From an uncultured SAR86 cluster bacterium (GTDB lineage Bacteria; Pseudomonadota; Gammaproteobacteria; Magnimaribacterales; Magnimaribacteraceae), in the NCBI GenBank assembly GCA_902517565.1, contig CABYCU010000001.1, positions 62,001 to 126,000 of the forward strand: a stretch of 64,000 bases of DNA. The letters run 5' to 3'. Shown one piece after another: positions 36,801 through 44,512 of this stretch. Within the stretch, counting starts at the first letter, position 1, and the number at the start of each line of letters is the position of its first letter. Under the pieces are notes generated by a model that saw nothing but the letters and a program-made list of their open reading frames with translations, ran no database searches and was not told where the DNA came from. Made by a program: the position numbers and the translations under genes.

Positions 36801-37670
36801 TTATTTCTTAACAACCCTCATTAATCCCTCTTGTACTGCAGAAGCAACTAATATGCCCTTTTCTGTATAGACGCTCCCTCGATTAAACCCTCTAGCATTA
36901 CTTGCGCTCGGGCTATCAGTAGAATACAACATCCATTGGTCGGCTCTAAAAGGTCTATGGAACCACATGGCGTGGTCTAAGCTGGCACTCATAACATTTC
37001 CTTTAGCATAACTAAGTTTATGAGGATTCATTGAAGTACTAAGTAGTCCCATATCAGAAGCGTATGCCAAAATGGCCTGATGTTGCAAGACATTGTCCGG
37101 CAACTTTCCTACTGCCTTCATCCATACATGTTTATAAGGTAGTTTATTTTTAGGTTCATCGAACATACTTTCACCAGGTAAATGTCTCATTTCTATAGGT
37201 CTTTCTCGTAAGAAAAAATCTCTATGTTTTGCGGGAATCTTATCAATTATTTTCTTTTTAATATCCAGCTCACTAAGGCATTCGTTAGGGCCCGGAATAT
37301 CTCCCATATCAATTTGATGAGAGGGTCCCTTCTCTTTTTTATGGAAGGATAATGCCATATCAAATATTGGTTCTCCTTTCTGAATAGCAACTACACGACG
37401 GGTAGTAAAACTCCCTCCATCTCTTGTTCTCTCTACATTATAGATAATTGGATATTCCATATCTCCTGGACGAAGAAAATAAGCATGTAAAGAATGTGCA
37501 AATCTCTTCTCAGGTACTGTTCTGGCAGCAGCTGTTAGAGCCTGTCCAATTACTTGACCGCCAAAAACTCTCGGTCCGCCAATATTTTCACTCTGGCCTC
37601 TAAAAAGGTTTTCTTCTAAGGTTTCAAGATCCAATAACTTGATTAATTTATTTAAGGCTTTCTTTTTCAT
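36801..37670 (-). CDS. tesB: Acyl-CoA thioesterase II
   Basis: Double hot-dog thioesterase that hydrolyses medium- and long-chain acyl-CoA. Matches TesB throughout: ENLFRGQSENIGGPRVFGGQVIGQAL near the N-terminus, LHAYFLRPGD, ASDMGLLST (catalytic Asp), SLDHAMWFHRPFRADQW and ASAVQEGLMR (catalytic Gln). The open frame reaches 37760, inside the crotonase gene. I start it at the ATG at 37670, giving 290 residues (E. coli 286) and one base between the genes. Coupled to the crotonase, so the two probably act in the same acyl-CoA route. Confidence 0.93.
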   Translation of the reverse strand: MKKKALNKLIKLLDLETLEENLFRGQSENIGGPRVFGGQVIGQALTAAARTVPEKRFAHSLHAYFLRPGDMEYPIIYNVERTRDGGSFTTRRVVAIQKGEPIFDMALSFHKKEKGPSHQIDMGDIPGPNECLSELDIKKKIIDKIPAKHRDFFLRERPIEMRHLPGESMFDEPKNKLPYKHVWMKAVGKLPDNVLQHQAILAYASDMGLLSTSMNPHKLSYAKGNVMSASLDHAMWFHRPFRADQWMLYSTDSPSASNARGFNRGSVYTEKGILVASAVQEGLMRVVKK

Positions 37671-37671
37671 T

Positions 37672-38553
37672 TTAAGTAAACTTCTTTTCATCCCACCAAG
37701 GATAATATTCAGGCATATCTTCAGAGACTTTATTTGGAAAATTGGGTGCTCTCTTTTCAAGGAAAGAGTTCACGCCTTCTTTTGCATCATCCCCTCTTCC
37801 AAGTTCATAGATAAATCTAGAATCAACTTTATGGGCCTCCATGGGATGATCTGCTCCTAGCATCTTCCAAAGCATTTGCCTGGTTAACGAAACAGATATC
37901 GAAGAAGTATTTTGAATAATTTCCTTTGCGATAGACCTAGCTTCTTGCAATAACTCTTCGGGTTTATGAACAGATCTAATTAAGCCGCCTTCTTTTGCCT
38001 CTAAAGCACTGAACACCTTTCCAGAATATGTCCACTCAAGTGCTTTACTTATACCAACCAAACGAGGTAGAAACCAGCTTGAAGCAGCTTCAGGTACTAA
38101 CCCTCTTCTTGCAAATACAAATCCAAACTTAGCATCCTGGCTAGCCAGTCTTATATCCATTGGCAGTGTCATTGTTACACCTACTCCTACAGCAGGACCA
38201 TTAATTGCTGCGATAATAGGTTTTGGGCAGTCATATATAGCTAAAGTCGTTCTACCACCACCATCTCTCATCCATTCTGGATCCTTTTTATGATCCGATT
38301 CATCACCCTTATTATTCCTTACATCCCTATTGAAGGTATTTGAACCAGAAGATAGATCTGCTCCAGCACAAAACCCTCTTCCTTCTCCGGTAACAATTAT
38401 GACTCTTACTTCATCATCCTTTCCTGCACTATCAAATGCAGAAATTAATTCATCCATCATCTGACCGGTAAAAGCATTTAGCTTTTCTGGTCTATTTAAA
38501 GTCAAAGTTAGAATATTATTATCTACTTCATATTTTATAGTTTCGTAATTCAT
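37672..38553 (-). CDS. Enoyl-CoA hydratase/isomerase family protein (crotonase)
   Basis: Crotonase-fold enzyme acting on acyl-CoA thioesters. The oxyanion hole segments GFCAGADL and INGPAVGVGVTMTLPMDIRLAS are present, as is the catalytic-glutamate region RRGLVPEAASSWFLPRLVG. At 293 residues it is longer than the 255-residue core because of an insert at about 75-100 (rich in Asp, Lys, Arg) and a C-terminal extension. It is likely a hydratase, but isomerase or dehalogenase activity cannot be excluded. One base separates it from tesB and 9 bases from cysE. Confidence 0.88.
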   Translation of the reverse strand: MNYETIKYEVDNNILTLTLNRPEKLNAFTGQMMDELISAFDSAGKDDEVRVIIVTGEGRGFCAGADLSSGSNTFNRDVRNNKGDESDHKKDPEWMRDGGGRTTLAIYDCPKPIIAAINGPAVGVGVTMTLPMDIRLASQDAKFGFVFARRGLVPEAASSWFLPRLVGISKALEWTYSGKVFSALEAKEGGLIRSVHKPEELLQEARSIAKEIIQNTSSISVSLTRQMLWKMLGADHPMEAHKVDSRFIYELGRGDDAKEGVNSFLEKRAPNFPNKVSEDMPEYYPWWDEKKFT

Positions 38554-38562
38554 AAAAATTTC

Positions 38563-39351
38563 CTATTTAATTAAATGATCTATTTCATCTGCCGGAACAC
38601 TATTTATAGTTTGTCCAACTTCTTTTGCAGGCACTCCGGCAACTGTAGCACCTTCTCTAACATTATCTAATACCACGCTTCCAGCTGCTATTTTGGCATT
38701 TCTGCCTATCTCGACTCTTCCAAGAACTGTTGAAGAAGCACTCAACAAAACACCTTCCCTGACTATCGGGTGTCTGTCACCTATTTCCTTTCCTGTTCCT
38801 CCTAAGGTTACTCCTTGGAAGATTGAGACATTATCTTCAACAACTGAGGTTTCTCCAATGACAACTCCTGTTCCATGATCAATCATTATTCCTTTACCCA
38901 ATTGTGCAGCTGGATGAATGTCTACACCGTAAACCTCAGAAGTCCTGCTTTGAAAATAATGAGCCAAGGTATGCCTTGAGTTTTTCCACAACCAGCTAGC
39001 TACTCTATGAGATTGCAGAGATTTAAAACCTTTAAAAAATAAAAGAGGTTCTGAAAGATATTTGCAGGAAGGATCTTTTTCTTTTGCAGCAAGTAAATCT
39101 GTCATAGTCCCATCAAGTATTTCATCACTAGAATTAATAGCGTCTTTTATCACACTTCTTAACATCATAGGCTGGACAGAAGAGCTACCTAAGTCATTTG
39201 CAATTAAATCAGCTATAGCAGAAGAGAAAGAATCATGCTCTAGAATAGTTGTGTGAAAGAAACTAGCAAGAACGGGTTCTGCCTTTACCCTTCTTTCAGT
39301 TTCTTCTTGAATTATTTTCCATGTACCATTTATTAATTTCTTATCTTCCAT
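38563..39351 (-). CDS. cysE: Serine O-acetyltransferase
   Basis: Acetylates serine with acetyl-CoA, first step of cysteine synthesis. The N-terminal helical SATase domain (WKIIQEETERRVKAEPVLASFFHTTILEH) is followed by a left-handed beta helix of hexapeptide repeats (from DIHPAAQLGKGIMIDHGTGVVIGETS). The C-terminal tail that normally gives cysteine inhibition is present. Length 262 (E. coli 273). Divergent from cobS, with 81 bases between. Confidence 0.95.
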   Translation of the reverse strand: MEDKKLINGTWKIIQEETERRVKAEPVLASFFHTTILEHDSFSSAIADLIANDLGSSSVQPMMLRSVIKDAINSSDEILDGTMTDLLAAKEKDPSCKYLSEPLLFFKGFKSLQSHRVASWLWKNSRHTLAHYFQSRTSEVYGVDIHPAAQLGKGIMIDHGTGVVIGETSVVEDNVSIFQGVTLGGTGKEIGDRHPIVREGVLLSASSTVLGRVEIGRNAKIAAGSVVLDNVREGATVAGVPAKEVGQTINSVPADEIDHLIK

Positions 39352-39432
39352 GAGCTTATTGTACTTCAGGCTAAGTATTGCTGAAACGATTCAAATCAGG
39401 ATAATGGGGCGCCTTTCTTTAAATAATTTAAA

Positions 39433-40416
39433 ATGAACGACAAAAAAAATAACGGAATACCCAATAAACAGATAGATGTCAGGAAGATATTTGATATAGA
39501 TGTCGACATGCAAGTATTAGCCTTTGATGAGCCTAATGAATATGTACCTACTATTGATGAATCCTATAAATTCGATAAAAATACAACTTTAGCTATTTTG
39601 GCAGGATTTACTCACAATAGAAGAGTGATGATTCAAGGCTATCACGGGTCCGGAAAATCAACTCACATAGAACAAGTTGCTGCTAGATTGAATTGGCCTT
39701 GTATTAGAGTAAATCTTGATAGCCACATAAGTCGAATAGACTTACTAGGCAAGGATGCCATCACCTTGAAAGATGGTAAACAAATTACTGAATTTAAAGA
39801 AGGAATTTTGCCTTGGGCATTACAAAGTCCTACTGCATTAGTTTTTGATGAATATGATGCAGGAAGACCTGATGTCATGTTCGTCATACAAAGAGTCTTA
39901 GAAGTAGAGGGCAAACTAACCTTACTGGATCAAAATAAAGTCATATCTCCACATTCTGGATTTAGGCTATTTGCCACTGCTAACACTGTGGGATTGGGTG
40001 ATACATCAGGTCTATATCATGGAACACAGCAGATAAATCAAGGGCAGATGGACAGATGGCATATCGTATCAACACTTAATTATCTCGACACAGATTTAGA
40101 GTTAAAAGTTATCCTCTCTAAGGTGCCCAGTCTAGACAATAAGGAAGGTCAAGAAATTGCAAAGAATATGATTTCAGTAGCCAATCTATCAAGACAAGGT
40201 TTTGCGAATGGTGATATATCTACTTTAATGTCTCCTAGAACGGTCATAAGCTGGGCAGAAAATAATCAAATTTTTGAAGATCTCAGTAAATCTTTTGAAA
40301 TAACGTTCTTAAATAAATGTGATGATACTGAAAGAGTTATTATTGCTGAATATTACCAAAGATGTTTTGATTCTGAAGTTCCTGATTCTATAGCGGAAGA
40401 AATAGAAAAAGTTTAG
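39433..40416 (+). CDS. cobS: CobS-like AAA+ ATPase
   Basis: MoxR-type AAA+ ATPase matching CobS, the ATPase subunit of aerobic cobaltochelatase. N-terminal IPNKQIDVRKIFDID is the CobS lead-in; Walker A GYHGSGKST is at residues 69-77; Walker B is ALVFDEYDAG; RLFATANTVG and the sensor region follow. Length 327 fits. It is 3 bases before cobT. The large chelatase subunit CobN is not in the window, and the partner genes of cobalamin synthesis are absent here. CobST homologues also occur in organisms that do not make B12, so another role is possible. Confidence 0.9.
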   Translation: MNDKKNNGIPNKQIDVRKIFDIDVDMQVLAFDEPNEYVPTIDESYKFDKNTTLAILAGFTHNRRVMIQGYHGSGKSTHIEQVAARLNWPCIRVNLDSHISRIDLLGKDAITLKDGKQITEFKEGILPWALQSPTALVFDEYDAGRPDVMFVIQRVLEVEGKLTLLDQNKVISPHSGFRLFATANTVGLGDTSGLYHGTQQINQGQMDRWHIVSTLNYLDTDLELKVILSKVPSLDNKEGQEIAKNMISVANLSRQGFANGDISTLMSPRTVISWAENNQIFEDLSKSFEITFLNKCDDTERVIIAEYYQRCFDSEVPDSIAEEIEKV

Positions 40417-40419
40417 CCA

Positions 40420-42174
40420 ATGGCTCCAAAAAATTCTCAGCAAGAGACTATAAAAGAAGTAGTTTCTGCAGCCACTAGAGCAATCTCTGGTAACCCTGAA
40501 ATAGAAATAAATTCTGGGGGTATGGGATCCTCTTTACCTAATCCACCTAAATCTCTAGAAGAACTTTCTGTATACAGAGGGAAGGCAGACGCTCTTGCTT
40601 GCGCAGAAAAATACAGAGATAAAACAATAAGAGAGAAGATAGGAAGCGGAAAGTTTAACTCTTTAATGAAAGTGATGGAGGATACGAGAGTTGAAATACT
40701 CGGATCATTAAATTATCCCGGAATTGCCACAAATATTTCTTCAAAATTTAATGATAAATGCAAGTTATATGAAAGCTTGGAGGATCAAGAAGATTATCTC
40801 GAAATAGCTCTAGAAACTTGGTTAAGAAAATTAAGCTTACCTGACGAAACATCTTCAAAGTCTAATCTTTTTCTTAAATTCTGGGGAAACCTCTTTGATA
40901 GTCAAGATGAAGGGCTTAAAAAAGAATTAATAGACAACCTAAAGGATCAATCAAAATTTCAAGAGATTGCTGAAAATTTTATTAAAAATCTAAACATCGA
41001 AGAAGAAGATGAATCTGAAGATAATGACTTGGAAGATGAAACAGAACAAGAAGAAGAGTCGGCTACTGAAACTGGAGAAGATGAAGAATCCCAAGAATCT
41101 GAGAGTTCACCTGAACAAGATAATCAAGAAGGTGATGAGGAGACCGATACAGAAGCGGGAGAGGCTGACGAAGATACAATTGTAGATGAGAATGAAGAGA
41201 TAATGACAAACCAATCTTGGTTAGAATCTCTTGTCGGACAAACTTCAAATTTTACCTATAAAGTCTATACAAGAAGTTTTGACGAAGAAATTAAGGCCGA
41301 AGAACTTTGCAGTCCTGAAGAGCTTCAGAGATTAAGAAAACACCTAGACCAATTAATGGGCCCTAGCAAAACTACTATTTCAAAGTTAGCACACAGACTA
41401 CAAAGATTCCTTATGGCTCAGCAAAATAGATCTTGGGAATTTAATAAAGAAGAAGGCATGTTAGATTCAGCTAGATTGCATAAAATCATTACCGACCCTC
41501 TTACACCTCTTACTTACAAGATAGAGAAAGATACAGAATTCAGAGATACAAGTGTTTCTATCTTGGTAGATAGTTCTGGTTCTATGAGAGGAAGATCGAT
41601 GACAGTTGCGGCGATATGCGCAGATATTATTAGTACTACATTAGAACGTTGTAATGTAAAAACTGAAGTACTAGGCTTTACTACTAAGCAATGGAAGGGT
41701 GGAGAAAGTAGAAAGATGTGGATGGAAGATGGAAAACCTGAAAATCCAGGAAGACTTAATGACATCAGACATATCATCTTTAAATCTGCAGATACTCCAT
41801 GGAGAAGAGGACAAAAAAACTTTGGGCTCATGCTGAGAGAGGGACTTCTCAAAGAGAATGTAGATGGAGAAGCTTTAATTTGGGCTCATGACAGACTTGC
41901 CAGAAGAAGTGAACAAAGAAAAATACTTATGGTAATTTCTGATGGAGCACCTGTAGACGACAGTACATTATCGACTAATCCAACCAACTTTTTGGATCTA
42001 CATCTAAGACAGGTAATCCATTCTATTGAAACTAAGTCTGATATAAATCTAATCGCAATAGGGATTGGACATGATGTTACTCGTTATTATAAAAATGCGG
42101 TGACTATACACAGAGCTGAAGAATTAGGCGGTGCGATGCTAGAGCAGCTAACAGATCTATTTAAAGTAGATTAA
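40420..42174 (+). CDS. cobT: CobT-like VWA-domain protein
   Basis: Partner of CobS. Three parts: an N-terminal helical region (to about 190), a very acidic Glu/Asp linker (about 193-265), and a C-terminal von Willebrand A domain with MIDAS motif DSSGSMRG near residue 385 and the [16 protein letters not shown] block typical of CobT. Length 584 (typical about 630). Such AAA+/VWA pairs load or remodel metal-bound partners; in cobalt insertion the target is CobN. The tandem diiron genes start 78 bases downstream on the same strand, so CobST might act on them; that is a guess from position. Confidence 0.9.
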   Translation: MAPKNSQQETIKEVVSAATRAISGNPEIEINSGGMGSSLPNPPKSLEELSVYRGKADALACAEKYRDKTIREKIGSGKFNSLMKVMEDTRVEILGSLNYPGIATNISSKFNDKCKLYESLEDQEDYLEIALETWLRKLSLPDETSSKSNLFLKFWGNLFDSQDEGLKKELIDNLKDQSKFQEIAENFIKNLNIEEEDESEDNDLEDETEQEEESATETGEDEESQESESSPEQDNQEGDEETDTEAGEADEDTIVDENEEIMTNQSWLESLVGQTSNFTYKVYTRSFDEEIKAEELCSPEELQRLRKHLDQLMGPSKTTISKLAHRLQRFLMAQQNRSWEFNKEEGMLDSARLHKIITDPLTPLTYKIEKDTEFRDTSVSILVDSSGSMRGRSMTVAAICADIISTTLERCNVKTEVLGFTTKQWKGGESRKMWMEDGKPENPGRLNDIRHIIFKSADTPWRRGQKNFGLMLREGLLKENVDGEALIWAHDRLARRSEQRKILMVISDGAPVDDSTLSTNPTNFLDLHLRQVIHSIETKSDINLIAIGIGHDVTRYYKNAVTIHRAEELGGAMLEQLTDLFKVD

Positions 42175-42252
42175 AAATTCAAAAATTATTTTTTTAATAT
42201 AGGGCAGTTTTATAGAATTTACTGTAGAATTTGCAACCTATAGGATATAAAT

Positions 42253-43356
42253 ATGAAAATAACAGAAGTAGATAATTGCCCACCAGATTTAAGATATTTT
42301 GATAATGATGATCTGGAAAGTAAGCTCAAACCACAGGACGTAGAAGACATTGTAGAGATCTTTCAGACTCCTTTAACCGGCTCTTACAATTGGGATTATA
42401 CTCAAGCAGATAACAGGCTTAAGAAACTCTATGAGCTTGGCAAAAAACTTAATTGGAATGCTACTGTTGATTTAGATTGGACCAGAGAACGATATTCTCA
42501 TACAGATTGGGCAACTAACCCTGAATTCCAGCAATTAACTGGTTTTAAGCCTTATGATGACCTTCCAGAAGATAAAAAAATTGAATGTTCTTGGCATTTG
42601 TTAGCGAGCGGCCTAAGTCAGATAGTCCATGGTGAACAGGGAGCGCTATTAGTTGCGTCGCAGTTAGTTTCATGTGCTCCAACCTACAATGCAAAACTTT
42701 ATGCTGCTTCCCAAACCTTTGATGAAGCAAGGCATGTTGAAGTTTTTAATAAATATCTACAAGAAAGAATAGGATGGAATTACCCTGTAATGCCTGGTCT
42801 AAAGTTACTTCTAGATAAAATACTTTCTGACCCTAGGTGGGATCTAAAATTCATTGGAATGCAAATAATTATTGAAGGTCTTGCATTAGCTGCGTTTGAG
42901 AGGCAAAGAGCCGCTGTAATGGATCCTCTTCTGAAAGATCTTTTTTACCTAGTTATTAGAGATGAAGCAAGACATGTCACCTTTGGTGTTAACTATCTTG
43001 AAGAATTTGTTGATACCCTGTCCGAAAAAGAAAAAGAAGATAGAGCAGAGTTTGCTTATGAGGCTTGTGTTGTAATGAGAAATAGATTCGGTTCAGACAA
43101 TGTTATGAAGCATTATGGATGGAATGTAGATGAAGCTCAGGAAGTTTTAAATCAATCCGAAACATCGAGGCTCTTCAATAATCTTCTATTTTCAAAAATT
43201 ATGCCTAATTTAAAAAGGATTGGTCTTCTTACAGAGAAAACTCAAGAAAAGTATGAAGAAATGGATATATTACAATTCCAAGATTTAGAGGACCATGGTG
43301 CAATTGATTGGGACGAACTATCACAGCCTCTAGATTACTCATCGCAAACAGCTTAA
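42253..43356 (+). CDS. Ferritin-like diiron protein, first of a tandem pair
   Basis: A 367-residue four-helix-bundle protein with two complete EX29EXXH repeats: Glu128 (HGEQGALL) with Glu158/His161 in DEARH, and Glu208 (IIIEGLAL) with Glu238/His241 in the second DEARH. This is the carboxylate-bridged diiron pattern of R2, AurF-type N-oxygenases and related oxidases. No radical-bearing Tyr or ribonucleotide reductase signature is evident, and no NrdA is nearby. The substrate is unknown. No signal peptide. Four bases before the next gene's ribosome-binding region it is followed closely by a paralogue, so a heterodimer is possible. Confidence 0.85.
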   Translation: MKITEVDNCPPDLRYFDNDDLESKLKPQDVEDIVEIFQTPLTGSYNWDYTQADNRLKKLYELGKKLNWNATVDLDWTRERYSHTDWATNPEFQQLTGFKPYDDLPEDKKIECSWHLLASGLSQIVHGEQGALLVASQLVSCAPTYNAKLYAASQTFDEARHVEVFNKYLQERIGWNYPVMPGLKLLLDKILSDPRWDLKFIGMQIIIEGLALAAFERQRAAVMDPLLKDLFYLVIRDEARHVTFGVNYLEEFVDTLSEKEKEDRAEFAYEACVVMRNRFGSDNVMKHYGWNVDEAQEVLNQSETSRLFNNLLFSKIMPNLKRIGLLTEKTQEKYEEMDILQFQDLEDHGAIDWDELSQPLDYSSQTA

Positions 43357-43372
43357 GCTCGTTTTAGTAAAT

Positions 43373-44512
43373 ATGAAGATTAAGGTACTTGAAAATACTC
43401 CTGTTGACCCTAGAGAATTCGACCTTCCAGAGCAGTTTGGTGAAGAACATATTGAAGACATAGTAGAAATTTTCAATACTCCTTTAATTGGTCACTATAA
43501 TTGGGACTATACAGACGCTGACTCACGAATTAAAAAACTATATGAACTTGGCAAGAAACTTAATTGGGATGGGTCTATAGATTTAGATTGGTCGAAGGGA
43601 ATCAAAAAAGGCGAAGCGCCAGTAAAGGCAGAACTCTTAGCAAGAATGGAGGGACCGCTAAGCGCGCTACCTGAAGAAGAACGCCTAGAATATATGTGGC
43701 ATGATAGTGCCTGGTCCCTCAGTCAATTTCTTCATGGAGAGCAAGGTGCACTTTTGGTTGCTTCACAGCTAGTCTCATGCGCACCGACTTACCAAGCTAA
43801 GCTCTATGCAGCATCACAAACTTTTGATGAAGCTAGGCATGTAGAAGTATTTGCTAGGTATTTACGTGAAGTCTCAGGTGTAGAATATCCCGTAAATAAG
43901 AATCTAAAATCGTTATTAGATAAAATTCTTGCAGACCCTAGATGGGATCTAAAATTCATTGGAATGCAAATAATTATTGAAGGTTTAGCCTTGGCAGCTT
44001 TTCAAACTACCAAGGAGACATCAAACTGTGCTTTACTCAGACAGCTCGTTCACTATGTCATAAGAGATGAAGCGCGACATGTTACCTTTGGAGTTAACTA
44101 CTTAGAGGAGTTCCTAAAAACCCTAACTGAGGAAGAAGTAGAAGATAGAGCTATGTTTGCCTATGAGGCATGTGTGGTGATGAGAAACAGAATTATAAAT
44201 ACAGAATTGCCTGCAAGATGGTTCAATGTAAGCGAAGAAGAAATCATTGAGATGTTAGTGAATGATGAAACCCAGGATATGTTTACTAATCTCTTGTTTA
44301 GCAGAGTTATGCCTAATCTTAAGAGGATAGGTCTTCTGACTGATAAAGTTATGCCTTTGTATGAAAAACTGAACCTTACGTCTTATATGGATTCTAATAA
44401 TGAATTTGAAATTGACTGGGCAGAACTTAATAAACCTCTTGAATCTTCCAAGGAAATTGACAAACAGTCCGAAAAAGAATTAGCCGCACACACGGCCCAA
44501 GGATTGTTTTAA
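43373..44512 (+). CDS. Ferritin-like diiron protein, second of a tandem pair
   Basis: Paralogue of the preceding gene, 379 residues, with the same four ligand sets: Glu123, Glu153/His156, Glu203, Glu233/His236 (two DEARH motifs). The N-terminal region (EDIVEIFNTPLIGHYNWDYTDADSRIKKLYELGKKLNW) is shared nearly word for word with its neighbour. It has its own C-terminal tail of about 25 residues (SSKEIDKQSEKELAAHT). Both keep every metal ligand, so neither looks like a dead subunit. A 42-base stretch is identical in both genes. The stop codon overlaps the convergent protease stop by 4 bases. Confidence 0.85.
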   Translation: MKIKVLENTPVDPREFDLPEQFGEEHIEDIVEIFNTPLIGHYNWDYTDADSRIKKLYELGKKLNWDGSIDLDWSKGIKKGEAPVKAELLARMEGPLSALPEEERLEYMWHDSAWSLSQFLHGEQGALLVASQLVSCAPTYQAKLYAASQTFDEARHVEVFARYLREVSGVEYPVNKNLKSLLDKILADPRWDLKFIGMQIIIEGLALAAFQTTKETSNCALLRQLVHYVIRDEARHVTFGVNYLEEFLKTLTEEEVEDRAMFAYEACVVMRNRIINTELPARWFNVSEEEIIEMLVNDETQDMFTNLLFSRVMPNLKRIGLLTDKVMPLYEKLNLTSYMDSNNEFEIDWAELNKPLESSKEIDKQSEKELAAHTAQGLF

